DNA from: Deltaproteobacteria bacterium
GTDB lineage: Bacteria; Desulfobacterota; Desulfobulbia; Desulfobulbales; Desulfurivibrionaceae
Length of the DNA stretch: 64,000 nucleotides
Direction: 5' to 3'
NCBI GenBank assembly: GCA_013349285.1
Contig: DUZU01000004.1
Span: 1-64,000, forward strand
Each line of letters opens with the position of its first letter. Position 1 is the first letter of the stretch. The notes beneath the pieces are model-generated. The model saw only the letters and a program-made list of their open reading frames with translations, was not told the origin of the DNA and did no database searches. The translations under genes were made by a program, and so were the position numbers. Below, piece by piece: positions 17,316-26,452 of this stretch.

Positions 17316-18183
17316 AATTAATCTCCTTATATTGCATGAGCATCTGCCTGAGCGCCACTCGCCAATGGTCAGACCTCTTCCCAAGCTGTTGCCAGGTTTC
17401 CCGCTTATCAAGCACACTGTAAGCGGGCCGCTTGGCAGGTAACGGATATTCGACCGAGGCAATCGGCTTAATCTCTATTTTCTTTTTCAATATACCCAAC
17501 GCAACCGCCTCTTCCATGATGGCAAATGCAAAATCATACCAACTGGCCACCCCGGCATCACTCCAATGCATGATCCCGGGCAGGCGTTTTACGACTACCA
17601 GCCACAGGACTTCAGCCAGACCATGAGCCCAGGTTGGAGACCCGACCTGATCATCGACCACCGAAAGGAAATCACGCTCGGCCATCATACGCAGCATGGT
17701 TTTTACGAAATTATGGCCGTGGCAGGAATAAACCCAGGAGGTTCTGACGATGGCCCAGTCATCACCGCAAAGCTCCTGAACCTTTTTTTCACCGCCAAGT
17801 TTGCTGGCGCCATAAACCCCAAGTGGATTGGGACGAGCAGCAGGGAGATAGGGATGGGCAGACTCCCCATCGAATATAAAATCCGTGGACACCTGAAGAA
17901 AAAAGGCATCTACTTCACGAGCGGCAGCGGCGATAAAGCCAACCCCTGTTTCATTTACGGCAAAGGCCTTCTCTTTTTCCCCTTCGGCCCGATCAACCGC
18001 GGTGTAAGCCGCAGCATTGATCACCACCTGCGGTTTGACTTGCGCAACCTTTCGGCTGACGTCGTCACGATTGCTGATATCCAGCTCCGCCGAGCCAAGG
18101 GCGACAACATCAAGCCCGGCGGGGATGCAGCGCTGCAACTCCCAACCGACCTGACCGGTAGCGCCGACGATCAGCACCTTCAT
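17308..18183 (-). CDS. rmlD: dTDP-4-dehydrorhamnose reductase
   Basis: A 291-residue SDR protein. [18 protein letters not shown] is the NAD(P)-binding motif, NAAAYTAVDRAE and STDFIFDG are family blocks, and YGASKLGGE has the catalytic Y-x-x-x-K. It reduces dTDP-4-dehydro-L-rhamnose to dTDP-L-rhamnose, the last step. The start overlaps the rmlC stop by four bases and its end overlaps rmlB by eight, a tightly coupled operon rmlA-C-D-B. Confidence 0.95.
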   Translation of the reverse strand: MKVLIVGATGQVGWELQRCIPAGLDVVALGSAELDISNRDDVSRKVAQVKPQVVINAAAYTAVDRAEGEKEKAFAVNETGVGFIAAAAREVDAFFLQVSTDFIFDGESAHPYLPAARPNPLGVYGASKLGGEKKVQELCGDDWAIVRTSWVYSCHGHNFVKTMLRMMAERDFLSVVDDQVGSPTWAHGLAEVLWLVVVKRLPGIMHWSDAGVASWYDFAFAIMEEAVALGILKKKIEIKPIASVEYPLPAKRPAYSVLDKRETWQQLGKRSDHWRVALRQMLMQYKEINCA

Positions 18184-18728
18184 GGATAAAGCTCCGCGTT
18201 CCTGAAACTGACACCAGTCTTATCTTTTTGCGATAAAAGCGGGGGCAAGTCCGGTAGCAAGGGCCACTCAATGGCCAGCTCAGGATCATCCCAGAGAACA
18301 GTTTTTTCATATGCCGGCGCATAAAAATCCGTGCATTTATAAACAAACTCGGCCGATGCACTGGTCACATAAAAGCCATGCCCGAAACCGGGCGGCACCC
18401 AAAGCATTTTTTTATTTTCAGCCGACAAGATAACCCCGACCCATTTACCAAAAGTGGGTGAGCTTTTCCTAAGATCAACCGCCACGTCAAAAACCTCGCC
18501 GGAGATAACCCGCACCAATTTACCCTGAGGTTGTTTAAGTTGGTAATGCAGGCCCCGCAGAGTTCCTTGCACTGAACGGCTGTGATTGTCCTGAACAAAG
18601 GCGGCGTCAATGCCTGCTGCAGCAAATTTCTCTGCATGCCAGGTCTCCATGAAAAAACCGCGCTCATCACCAAATACCTGGGTCTCGATCAACACCACGT
18701 CGGGAATAGCGGTTGGCGTAAACCTCAT
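18180..18728 (-). CDS. rmlC: dTDP-4-dehydrorhamnose 3,5-epimerase
   Basis: A 182-residue cupin-fold epimerase of normal length. [15 protein letters not shown] near the N-terminus, [18 protein letters not shown] (with the catalytic His in LRGLHYQ), [20 protein letters not shown] and [12 protein letters not shown] are all RmlC signatures. It epimerises C3 and C5 of dTDP-4-keto-6-deoxyglucose. It overlaps both neighbours by four bases. Confidence 0.95.
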   Translation of the reverse strand: MRFTPTAIPDVVLIETQVFGDERGFFMETWHAEKFAAAGIDAAFVQDNHSRSVQGTLRGLHYQLKQPQGKLVRVISGEVFDVAVDLRKSSPTFGKWVGVILSAENKKMLWVPPGFGHGFYVTSASAEFVYKCTDFYAPAYEKTVLWDDPELAIEWPLLPDLPPLLSQKDKTGVSFRNAELYP

Positions 18729-19603
18729 CTTCGCCTGCCCTCTTTAAGCAACTGCAGAAGATACTGGCCATAACCGTTTTTCTTTAACGGTTCCGCCAAC
18801 GCAGCCAATTGTTGGTCATCGATATATTTCATCCGATAAGATATTTCCTCGACACAACCGATCTTTAGGCCCTGCCGATCCTCCATAACCTTGATAAAAT
18901 TCGCCGCATCCACCAAGGAGTTGTGGGTCCCGGTATCAAGCCAGGCTGTGCCCCGGCCCAGGAGTTCCACCTTCAGTTTGCCTTTTTTCAGATAAACATT
19001 GTTGATATCGGTGATCTCAAGCTCTCCCCTGGCGGAAGGCTTAATTGATTTGGCGATTTCAACTACTTCGTTATCATAAAAATAAAGACCGGCCACCGCA
19101 TACTTAGACTTGGGATTAGCTGGTTTTTCCTCGATGTCAACAACCTTGCCCGACTCATCAAAAGAAACTACGCCATACCGCTCTGGATCACGGACAAAAT
19201 AACCAAATACCGTTCCTCCATCCTGTTGGGTGGCAAGTTTCTGCAGGGTGGTGGCAAGACCATGGCCATAAAAAATATTATCGCCAAGGGTTAAGCAAAC
19301 CGGGCTATCGCCAATAAATTCTTCACCAAGCAAAAAGGCCTGGGCAATACCCTCAGGGTTCGGTTGCACCACATATTCCAGTGAAATTCCCCACTGGCGG
19401 CCGTCACCAAGCAATTGCATGAACTGGCCCTGATCCTCGGGGGTGGTAATAATTAAAATCTCACGAATCCCGGCCAGCATAAGGGTGGAGAGAGGGTAAT
19501 AGATCATTGGCTTGTCGTAAACCGGCAACAGCTGCTTACTGACCGAAAGGGTCAGCGGGTAGAGCCTGGTGCCGGATCCGCCTGCCAGGATGATTCCTTT
19601 CAT
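18725..19603 (-). CDS. rmlA: Glucose-1-phosphate thymidylyltransferase
   Basis: A 292-residue nucleotidyltransferase. [18 protein letters not shown] is the G-x-G-x-R-L pyrophosphorylase loop, [18 protein letters not shown] follows, and LGDNIFYG binds metal and sugar phosphate. It makes dTDP-glucose from dTTP and glucose 1-phosphate and is normally feedback-inhibited by dTDP-rhamnose. First gene of the rml-waaE operon; AAGGAAG lies upstream of the ATG at 19603. Confidence 0.95.
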   Translation of the reverse strand: MKGIILAGGSGTRLYPLTLSVSKQLLPVYDKPMIYYPLSTLMLAGIREILIITTPEDQGQFMQLLGDGRQWGISLEYVVQPNPEGIAQAFLLGEEFIGDSPVCLTLGDNIFYGHGLATTLQKLATQQDGGTVFGYFVRDPERYGVVSFDESGKVVDIEEKPANPKSKYAVAGLYFYDNEVVEIAKSIKPSARGELEITDINNVYLKKGKLKVELLGRGTAWLDTGTHNSLVDAANFIKVMEDRQGLKIGCVEEISYRMKYIDDQQLAALAEPLKKNGYGQYLLQLLKEGRRR

Positions 19604-19928
19604 AGGGGATAACTTCCTTAAAAAGTGATTTTTTTACAGCGAACACACTAAAGCATGCAACAGCTTACTAGCTGATTTAATAATCAATTTGACCAATTAT
19701 ACTCGAACAGGAGAAAGGCTTGCTTTTCACTGCCAACCATTTTATTGTCAGATTAAGTTAAGTTATAAATTCGCTGGCGGCATGGTGCATAACTAACTAT
19801 ATTAAAACCTCTTATTAATAGCCTATTTTAGTGGAAATAAAAAGGTTTTATGAGCATTATCCGTCCATATTCGGTTACAGATATTTTTCGTTATTCCCAA
19901 ATTACCCTATCACGAACAGGAATTAACT
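19604..19928. other. Divergent intergenic region between rmlA and the Trm112-like gene
   Basis: About 325 AT-rich bases that must hold promoters for both directions. On the minus strand a TATAAT occurs near 19697-19702 but without a good -35. AAAACCT (19804-19810) and AGGTTTT (19843-19849) form an inverted repeat with a long loop. No small ORF with a Shine-Dalgarno is evident. Confidence 0.45.
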
Positions 19929-20099
19929 ATGATCAGCAAAGAACTTCTCGATATTCTCGCCTGTCCTAAATGCAAAGGCCCGGTCAAGCTGACTTCAGAC
20001 CAAAACGGGCTGGCCTGTGAAACCTGCCGGCTAATTTATGAAATCCGGGACGATATCCCGATCATGCTCATCGACGAAGCCAAAAAAATGCAAGGATGA
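19929..20099 (+). CDS. Trm112-family zinc-ribbon protein (56 aa)
   Basis: A 56-residue ORF. LLDILACPKCKGPVKL and the later LACETCRLIYEIRDDIPIML match the YcaR/Trm112 family, with Cys12, Cys15, Cys30 and Cys33 as the presumed zinc ligands. Trm112 activates methyltransferases in eukaryotes and archaea; bacterial homologues often sit next to lpxK or kdsB, and their function is unclear. ATG at 19929 has AGGAA upstream. The stop overlaps the next start by four bases (ATGA). Confidence 0.9.
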   Translation: MISKELLDILACPKCKGPVKLTSDQNGLACETCRLIYEIRDDIPIMLIDEAKKMQG

Positions 20100-20923
20100 T
20101 CAACCAGAGCCAGACGGCCACTGCGCCGTCCTTTGAACATATCACCGCCAATTGCTTTATCAATGTCCCGTTCCAGAGGCTTCGCAACAATCTCAAAACG
20201 TTAATCAAGCAAGGCATCCAGCCGGAGATCGGCCTTGAGGGTGATACCCTTTACACCTGTTCCGAGACTGATTTCGCGCAAGTTGCCAAGGCGTTGAAAG
20301 ATAACGGGCTTGCCTGCACCCTGCATGCCCCTTTTTTTGATCTTGCCCCAGGCGCCCTGGATCCGTACATTTTAGAGGCGAGCCGCAACAAGCTGCGCCG
20401 CGCTTTTTCGCTCATTGAGCTTTTTGCGCCGAAAGCCATTGTCTGCCACCTCAACTATGAACGGGACAAGCATGGCAATAAACAGGATGCCTGGTTTGAC
20501 AAATCACTTTCAACCTGGCAGGAACTCCTGGTCATTGCCGGGGCAAACAATGTCAGCCTGATGCTTGAAAACACCTACGAAACCACCCCCGACCAGCTAA
20601 AAAGAATGCTCGTTGCCCTTGATTCTCCTTTTGTCCGCTTCTGCCTCGATGTGGGCCATGTCCATGCCTTTGCCAAAAACCGCTGGCAGGATTGGTTGCC
20701 GGAGCTTGAGCCCTGGCTCGGCCAGGTTCATCTCCACGATAATGACGGCAATAGAGATTCCCACCTGGCCCCGGGCCAAGGCAGTTTCGATTTTGCCGGC
20801 CTTTTTTCATATCTGGCGATGAGAAAACTCTCCCCCATTTTCACCCTTGAGCCCCATACCGAAGAGGGCGTGGGGCAAAGCCTGCAAGCCTTGGCCAATC
20901 TGGAACTTTTTTCAACGAGATAA
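20096..20923 (+). CDS. Sugar phosphate isomerase/epimerase-type TIM barrel protein
   Basis: A 275-residue protein of the xylose-isomerase-like/AP-endonuclease 2 superfamily. Blocks are PEIGLEGDTLY, TLHAPFFDLAPGALDP, ICHLNYE-like VCHLNYERD, LMLENTYETTPDQL, FCLDVGHVHAF, VHLHDNDGNRDSHLAPGQG and FTLEPH. The E, D, H and E residues on strand ends are the usual divalent-metal ligands. Substrate cannot be deduced. It starts on ATG at 20096, overlapping the Trm112-like stop, so the two are translationally coupled. Confidence 0.8.
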   Translation: MINQSQTATAPSFEHITANCFINVPFQRLRNNLKTLIKQGIQPEIGLEGDTLYTCSETDFAQVAKALKDNGLACTLHAPFFDLAPGALDPYILEASRNKLRRAFSLIELFAPKAIVCHLNYERDKHGNKQDAWFDKSLSTWQELLVIAGANNVSLMLENTYETTPDQLKRMLVALDSPFVRFCLDVGHVHAFAKNRWQDWLPELEPWLGQVHLHDNDGNRDSHLAPGQGSFDFAGLFSYLAMRKLSPIFTLEPHTEEGVGQSLQALANLELFSTR

Positions 20924-20997
20924 AATCTCACAAATAATTTATATTAAAAAATTATTTCTGTTGCTCCCCCCTGTAAATTTTAATCGGAAATTCTGTA

Positions 20998-23900
20998 ATG
21001 CCTGACGCAGCTCCTGCCAATTTTGTTCATCTGCATGTGCACACCCAGTACAGCCTGCTGGATGGCGCCATCCGTCTTGATGATCTGCTGGCCAAATGCA
21101 AGGAATACGGGATGGACAGCGTGGCCATCACCGACCATGGCTCGATGTTCGGCGCCCTGGAGTTTTACCTTAAGGCGAAAAAGGCCGGGATCAAGCCCCT
21201 GATCGGCTGCGAATTCTACATCTCCCCCAATGACCGCTTCGACAAATCAGCCAAAAGCGCCGGCAAGGCCGCTTTTCATCTGGTGCTGCTGGCCATGGAT
21301 CTTCCCGGCTACAAAAACCTGATGAAACTGGCCAGTACTGCCCAGCTCGAAGGGTTTCATTACAAGCCGCGGATCGACATGGAACTGCTGGCCAGACACA
21401 GTGAAGGGCTGATCGCCCTCACCGCCTGTCTGCACGGCGCCATTCCCCATCAGATCCTCCACGGCACCATGGCCGGCGCCAGAAAGGAAACAAAAAAACT
21501 CTTTGATCTGTTCGGGGATCGTCTTTACCTGGAGATGCAGGAAAACAGCATGCCGGAACAGACCGTGGTCAACAACGGCCTCAAGGTGCTCGCCAAGGAA
21601 ATGGGCATCCCCTTGGTGGCGACCAACGACTGCCATTACCTCAACCGGGCGGAAGCCCATGCCCATGGCCTGCTGCTCTGCATCCAGACCGGCAAAACCA
21701 TTCTTGATGAGACCCGGTTCAAGTTTTCTACCGATGAACTCTTTTTTAAATCCCCGGCGGAAATGAAATCCGCTTTTAGCCATTGCCCCGAAGCGATCGC
21801 CGAAACCGTAAAGATCGCCGAGCGCTGCAACCTTGAGCTCAGTTTTGGCGACAACCATTTCCCGATCTTCCCGGTGCCGGAAAACGAGACCCTGGATTCG
21901 GTTTTCGAAAAAGCGGCCCGGGACGGCCTGGAAGAACGGCTGGAGGAACTGAAGGAAAAAGGCGACCATACCCCGGAGCTTGAAAAAACCTACCGCGACC
22001 GGCTGGAGATGGAGATCGACGTCATCATCAAGATGGGCTTTCCCGGCTATTTCCTGATCGTGGCCGATTTCATCAACTGGGCCAAGGATCACGACATCCC
22101 GGTGGGCCCGGGCCGCGGTTCCGGCGCCGGCAGCCTGGTGGCCTACACCATGCGGATAACCGACATCGACCCCATCCCCTATGGCCTGATCTTCGAGCGT
22201 TTTCTCAATATCGAACGAAAATCCATGCCCGACTTTGACGTCGACTTCTGCCAGGAGCGCCGCGGCGAGGTGATCGAATACGTGCAACGCAAGTACGGCG
22301 GCGAAGAGCATGTCGCCCAGATCGTCACCTACGGCTCGATGAAGGCCAAGGCGGTTATCCGTGACGTGGGCCGGGCCCTGGCCATGACCTATGGCGATGT
22401 GGACCGGATAGCCAAACTGATCCCGGAAGAGCTGAAGATGACCATCAAAAAGGCCATCGACCAGGAGCCGCGCCTCAAGGATCTGATGAACCGCGACCCG
22501 CAGGTGGCCGAACTCCTGCAGATTGCCCAGACCCTGGAGGGGCTCAACCGTCACACCTCGATCCATGCCGCCGGGGTGGTCATCTCCCCCCTGCCCATGG
22601 TCGAATACCTGCCGATCTGCAAAGGCCCCAAGGGCGAGGTGCTCACCCAGTACGACATGGTCCACACCGAGAAAACCGGCTTGATCAAGTTCGACTTTTT
22701 AGGCCTGAAAACCCTGACCGTGATCGACCGGGCCCGCAAGCTGATCGAGGCGGATATCGGCAAAAAATTCGACGTCAACAAGATCCCGCTCGACGATATC
22801 AAGACCTATGACCTGCTCTGCAAGGGCGATGCCCTGGGGGTCTTTCAGCTGGAAAGCTCGGGGATGCGATCGCTGTTGATGAAGATGAAGCCCGAGGTTT
22901 TCTCAGATCTCATCGCCCTGGTCGCCCTCTACCGGCCCGGACCGCTTGAGAGCGGCATGGTCGACCAGTTTGTCGAAACCAAACACGGCCGGATGGTGGC
23001 CCAATACCCGCTGCCCCAACTGGAACCGATCCTCAAGGAAACCTACGGGGTTATCGTGTACCAGGAACAGGTCATGAAGATCGCCAATGTCCTGGCCAAC
23101 TATTCCCTGGGCGACGCCGACATGCTGCGCCGGGCCATGGGCAAGAAAAAAGCCGAGGTCATGGAGGCGGAAAAGGGCAAATTCTTAAAAGGCAGCCAGG
23201 AAAACAATATCCCGCCGGAAAAGGCCGAGTACATCTTCGACCTGATGGCCAAGTTTGCCGGCTACGGCTTCAACAAGTCGCACAGCGCGGCCTATGCCTA
23301 TATCGCCTACCAGACCGCCTATCTCAAGGCCCATTACCCGGCCCAGTTCATGGCGGCTCTGCTTTCCTGCGACGTCAACAACACCGACAAGGTGGTCCGT
23401 TACATCAATGAGTGCAAGGACCATGAAATCGAGGTATTGCCCCCGGATATCAATGAGTCGGACAAGGATTTCGCCGTTATCAACGAGCGGATTCGCTTCG
23501 GCCTGGGCGGGATCAAGAACGTGGGCGCCAACGCCATTGATTCGATTATTGAAGAGCGTGATCAGGACGGCCCATACAGCTCCCTGGAAGATTTATGCAA
23601 CCGGATCGACTCCCGCAAGGTCAACCGGCGGGTGATCGAAAGCCTGATCAAGGCCGGCGCCTTTGACTCTTTAGGCGGCAAACGCTCGCAATATTTTGCC
23701 ATTCTCGACCAGGCCATGGAACAGGCCCAGGCGACCCAGCGCGACCGGCTCAGCGGCCAGATTTCGCTTTTTGCGGTGATGCCGCAGGATGAAATTGACA
23801 AATCCTCGGCCATTGAGCTGCCCAACATCCCGGAATGGGATGAGAAGGACCGGCTCATCTTTGAGAAGGAAACCGTGGGCTTTTACATCACCGGCCATCC

Positions 23901-24540
23901 CTTGGACAACTACCGGCAAGACATCAAGGCGGTGGCCGATACCGATCTGGTTGGGCTTGCCCAGTGGGGCGACAATCAGCCGGTCCGGGTCGGCGGCCTG
24001 GTGCGGGATTACAAGGAACATCGCAGCAAAAAAGGCGACCGGATGGCCTTCATCACCCTGGAGGACACCTCCGGCGCCGCCGAAGTGGTGATCTTCCCCA
24101 CCACCTTTGCCGAAAGCGGCCATCTGCTCACCGCCAACGAACCGATCATCATCCTGGGTACGGCCAAACAGGAGGAGCACGGCGCCAAGATCATCGCCGA
24201 ATCGGTTGACACCCTGGATCAAGCGGCTAGCAAATATATCAACGGCACCCGCATTCTGCTCTATTCCGACCGGATCAACCGACAGAAGCTGGAGGCGGTC
24301 AAAACCAAGGTAAGAGAATTTCACGGCCCCTGCCCGGTGGCCCTCACCATCCATTTCGACGGCCGGGGCGAGGTGGACATTGACACCCCCAACGATTTCA
24401 CGGTGCGGCCCTGCCGGGAATTCAGCGAACAGGTGGAAAAGACCCTGGGCTACCGGGCGGTGAGCTATGCCAAGTCCCTTGCCGAGGTTCAGCCCCGCAA
24501 TACCAAGAAGGGCAACTGGCAGAATGGCAATCGGAAATAA
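20998..24540 (+). CDS. dnaE: DNA polymerase III alpha subunit
   Basis: An 1180-residue C-family replicative polymerase of normal DnaE length. The PHP domain starts FVHLHVHTQYSLLDGAIRL, with later metal-site motifs ITDHGSM and TNDCHYL. The palm carries GPGRGSGAGSLVAY and PDFDVDF near residues 411-417, with the catalytic aspartates. FNKSHSAAYA and the helix-hairpin-helix-like LEDLCNRID lie further on, and an OB-fold (VRVGGLVRDY...AFITLEDTSG) precedes the C-terminal clamp/tau region. GGAAAT lies upstream of the ATG. A standard housekeeping gene on a GC-rich background. Confidence 0.98.
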   Translation: MPDAAPANFVHLHVHTQYSLLDGAIRLDDLLAKCKEYGMDSVAITDHGSMFGALEFYLKAKKAGIKPLIGCEFYISPNDRFDKSAKSAGKAAFHLVLLAMDLPGYKNLMKLASTAQLEGFHYKPRIDMELLARHSEGLIALTACLHGAIPHQILHGTMAGARKETKKLFDLFGDRLYLEMQENSMPEQTVVNNGLKVLAKEMGIPLVATNDCHYLNRAEAHAHGLLLCIQTGKTILDETRFKFSTDELFFKSPAEMKSAFSHCPEAIAETVKIAERCNLELSFGDNHFPIFPVPENETLDSVFEKAARDGLEERLEELKEKGDHTPELEKTYRDRLEMEIDVIIKMGFPGYFLIVADFINWAKDHDIPVGPGRGSGAGSLVAYTMRITDIDPIPYGLIFERFLNIERKSMPDFDVDFCQERRGEVIEYVQRKYGGEEHVAQIVTYGSMKAKAVIRDVGRALAMTYGDVDRIAKLIPEELKMTIKKAIDQEPRLKDLMNRDPQVAELLQIAQTLEGLNRHTSIHAAGVVISPLPMVEYLPICKGPKGEVLTQYDMVHTEKTGLIKFDFLGLKTLTVIDRARKLIEADIGKKFDVNKIPLDDIKTYDLLCKGDALGVFQLESSGMRSLLMKMKPEVFSDLIALVALYRPGPLESGMVDQFVETKHGRMVAQYPLPQLEPILKETYGVIVYQEQVMKIANVLANYSLGDADMLRRAMGKKKAEVMEAEKGKFLKGSQENNIPPEKAEYIFDLMAKFAGYGFNKSHSAAYAYIAYQTAYLKAHYPAQFMAALLSCDVNNTDKVVRYINECKDHEIEVLPPDINESDKDFAVINERIRFGLGGIKNVGANAIDSIIEERDQDGPYSSLEDLCNRIDSRKVNRRVIESLIKAGAFDSLGGKRSQYFAILDQAMEQAQATQRDRLSGQISLFAVMPQDEIDKSSAIELPNIPEWDEKDRLIFEKETVGFYITGHPLDNYRQDIKAVADTDLVGLAQWGDNQPVRVGGLVRDYKEHRSKKGDRMAFITLEDTSGAAEVVIFPTTFAESGHLLTANEPIIILGTAKQEEHGAKIIAESVDTLDQAASKYINGTRILLYSDRINRQKLEAVKTKVREFHGPCPVALTIHFDGRGEVDIDTPNDFTVRPCREFSEQVEKTLGYRAVSYAKSLAEVQPRNTKKGNWQNGNRK

Positions 24541-24570
24541 CTTGTCCTAGCCACAAGTTATCCATGGGAT

Positions 24571-24604
24571 GAGCGAATTCATGCGCGAACAACATCAGCC
24601 TGAA
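24571..24604 (+). repeat. Dispersed intergenic repeat, copy 1
   Basis: The 5' half (GAGCGAATTCATGCGCGAAC) resembles 26219-26242. The 3' half (24584-24604) matches 36996-37016 at 18 of 21 bases. It lies in the gap between dnaE and the FetA-like gene. The GCGAATTCATGCGC core is a short imperfect palindrome, as in REP-type sequences. Confidence 0.6.
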
Positions 24605-24680
24605 AAGCTGACACCGCTTCTGGATATTTTCCCTCGGCACCTGGCTGAATTTTAATGAAAAACAGACATTATACAAGCAG

Positions 24681-25319
24681 ATGATCATCTTCCAGAACGT
24701 CTCGCTGCAAGGCGACAACAAGCTGATTTTAGAAAACATCTCCTTTGCCGTAAATCCCGGCGACAAGATTGCCTTGTCCGGCAGATCCGGCAGCGGCAAG
24801 AGCAGCATCATCAAGCTCATCATCGGCGCCCTGATCCCCACCGGCGGCCGAATCCTCTATAACCATGCGCCGATAACCGCGGCCAATATTGCCGACATCA
24901 GAAGCGCCATCGCCTATATCCCCCAGGAGCCGCTGCTCGGCGCCGCCTCGGTACGGGAAAGCCTGCTGCTGCCTTTTTCCTTCAAAGTCCATCAAAAAAA
25001 TCGGCCCACCGAAAGTCGGCTGGTCAACGTTCTGGAAGCGCTGCAGCTGCCGGCGGCAATTATGGACCAGCATAGTTCCCAGGTTTCCGGCGGGGAAAAG
25101 CAACGGCTGGCTATTGCCCGCGCCCTGCTGCTTAACAAAAAAATATTTCTGGCCGACGAGATCACCTCGGCCCTGGATACTCAAAGCAAAGAGGCGGTGA
25201 TTAACTGCCTGATGACGCCCGGGCACACGGTTATTTCCGTATCCCACGATCCGGACTGGATCGCACGGTGCAATCGGGTTATCACGGTTGAGCACGGCAC
25301 AATCAGGAAAGAAAAGTAA
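24681..25319 (+). CDS. fetA: FetA-like ABC transporter ATPase
   Basis: A 212-residue single ABC ATPase. Walker A is GRSGSGKS at 34-41, the Q-loop is AYIPQEPLL, the signature is VSGGEKQR near 135-142, and Walker B is KIFLADEITSALD near 154-166. It partners the permease encoded immediately downstream, whose ATG overlaps the TAA. The pair matches the E. coli FetA/FetB (YbbL/YbbM) system proposed to export iron. Weak Shine-Dalgarno. Substrate is by homology of the permease only. Confidence 0.8.
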   Translation: MIIFQNVSLQGDNKLILENISFAVNPGDKIALSGRSGSGKSSIIKLIIGALIPTGGRILYNHAPITAANIADIRSAIAYIPQEPLLGAASVRESLLLPFSFKVHQKNRPTESRLVNVLEALQLPAAIMDQHSSQVSGGEKQRLAIARALLLNKKIFLADEITSALDTQSKEAVINCLMTPGHTVISVSHDPDWIARCNRVITVEHGTIRKEK

Positions 25320-26116
25320 TGGAAGCCTTGGATATTTCGATATTTCGCCTCAGCCTCTTATATCTGTTCCTGCTGCTGCCGATGGTAATTCTATACCGCT
25401 TCAAGCTGCGCCTGACCAAGGACGTCATGATCAGCGTAAGCCGGATGACCGGGCAACTGATACTGGTCGGTTTCTATCTCAAATATCTTTTTTTATGGAA
25501 CAGCCTGTGGCTCAACATTGTCTGGCTGGTGGCCATGACCCTGATCGCCAACTACAACATTATCGGCAAAGCGGGATTAGCCTACCGCCGTTTTTTCTGG
25601 TCCTCGCTGTTAAGCGTCTCGGCGGGTACCTTCACCCTGGTGGCCATCTTCCTCTTTGTCCTGATCAGGCCCACCCCTTTTTATGACACGCAGTACCTCA
25701 TCCCCCTCACCGGCATGCTCCTAGGCAACTGCCTGAGCGGCAACATCATTGCCCTGGAGCGTTTTTACACCTCCATCAAACAAAACAGGGAAGAATTTAT
25801 CGCCTACCTGATGCTCGGCGCCACCCTGCAGGAGGCAATCGCCCCCTATCTGCGGCAGGCGATCTCCGCCTGCGTAACCCCGATCATCGCCACGATGATG
25901 ACCATCGGCATAGTCTCCCTGCCCGGCATGATGACCGGCCAGATCCTTGGGGGTTCCTTTCCCCTGGTGGCCATCAAATATCAGATCATGATCGTGCTGG
26001 GCATCTTTGCCAGCCTGGTGCTGTCGGCAACCGGCAATATCCTGTTGAGCCTGCCATCGGCCTTTAACAGCTATAACCTGCTGCGCGATGATGTTTTTTG
26101 TAAAAATAAGCGATAG
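25319..26116 (+). CDS. fetB: FetB-like (UPF0014) permease
   Basis: A 265-residue membrane protein with about seven hydrophobic segments. Family features are the MVILYRFKL...LTKDVMISVSRMTGQLILVGFYL N-terminal region, PLTGMLLGNCLSG, and the cytoplasmic LMLGATLQEAIAPYLRQAI coupling segment followed by TIGIVSLPGMMTGQILGG. UPF0014 includes E. coli FetB, linked to iron efflux and peroxide resistance. Start overlaps the ATPase stop by one base (TAATG). The transport direction is from literature on the family, not from this sequence. Confidence 0.82.
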   Translation: MEALDISIFRLSLLYLFLLLPMVILYRFKLRLTKDVMISVSRMTGQLILVGFYLKYLFLWNSLWLNIVWLVAMTLIANYNIIGKAGLAYRRFFWSSLLSVSAGTFTLVAIFLFVLIRPTPFYDTQYLIPLTGMLLGNCLSGNIIALERFYTSIKQNREEFIAYLMLGATLQEAIAPYLRQAISACVTPIIATMMTIGIVSLPGMMTGQILGGSFPLVAIKYQIMIVLGIFASLVLSATGNILLSLPSAFNSYNLLRDDVFCKNKR

Positions 26117-26218
26117 CGCCCTTTTGCAAAAACTTTTATTTTTGACTTACCATAGACTTTTCAGTCGGCTAAAAAGGCTGCAAGATGGGCCTGATCAGGT
26201 ACTGTTTTTTTTTGGGGG

Positions 26219-26242
26219 GAGCGAATTCATTCGCGAAACAAC
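26219..26242 (+). repeat. Dispersed intergenic repeat, copy 2 (palindromic)
   Basis: It shares GAGCGAATTCAT and CGCGAA-CAAC with 24571-24593. The core GCGAA-TTCA-TTCGC is a 5-bp stem with a 4-base loop. It lies downstream of fetB. Confidence 0.6.
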
Positions 26243-26283
26243 TAATCCTCAGGCCAAACTGGTGATGGCTGACTCGACCATTA

Positions 26284-26308
26284 TTCGCGGCTGAAGCCGC
26301 TCCTACAG
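26284..26308 (-). repeat. REP-like palindrome
   Basis: The core GCGGCT-GA-AGCCGC (26287-26300) is a perfect 6-bp stem and is followed by TCCTACAG. Read on the minus strand this is the GTAGGAGCGGCTTCAGCCGC type of REP found in many proteobacterial genomes and mobilised by RAYT (TnpA_REP) transposases. No RAYT gene is in the window. Confidence 0.65.
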
Positions 26309-26315
26309 AACTCGC

Positions 26316-26342
26316 CTCCTGGTGGCTGAAACTTAGTGGTAA
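26316..26342 (+). repeat. Dispersed repeat GGTGGCTGAAACTTAG, copy 1
   Basis: CTCC-GGTGGCTGAAACTTAG-GGTAA is repeated in inverted orientation at 35045-35074, with one indel and one substitution over about 27 bases. Both copies lie in intergenic regions just upstream of a promoter, one for mscS and one for the rhodanese gene. Confidence 0.6.
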
Positions 26343-26354
26343 TTGGATTTATTT

Positions 26355-26384
26355 TTGACTTAACATCCTTGCCGAACTTATAAT
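26355..26384 (+). promoter_or_regulatory. Sigma-70-type promoter for mscS
   Basis: TTGACT at 26355-26360 and a perfect TATAAT at 26379-26384, separated by 18 bases. The expected start of transcription is about 26391, leaving a 5' leader of about 60 bases before the ATG at 26453. No competing gene overlaps it. Confidence 0.7.
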
Positions 26385-26452
26385 TGATCAATTTCCTTAT
26401 ATGTAAACTCTGTACCTGATCTTTAACTGTCTTTCACTGATGAGGTTAAGTT

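Larger units (their letters stand above)
26135..26362 (+). repeat. 15-bp direct repeat pair flanking a REP-containing segment
   Basis: TTTATTTTTGACTTA occurs at 26135-26149 and again at 26348-26362. Between the copies lie the palindrome at 26219, the REP-like hairpin at 26284 and a dispersed repeat at 26316. The second copy contributes the -35 box of the mscS promoter, so the first copy may be a duplicated promoter fragment. Confidence 0.6.

Noticed and set aside
21247-22665. 472-codon ORF antisense to dnaE
   Set aside because: Composition rich in H, G, D and F is typical of the antisense frame of a GC-rich gene; dnaE on the other strand is unambiguous.
26088-26294. 68-codon ORF running from the end of fetB through the repeats
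   Set aside because: It overlaps fetB and reads through palindromic repeat sequence; no domain and no ribosome-binding site.
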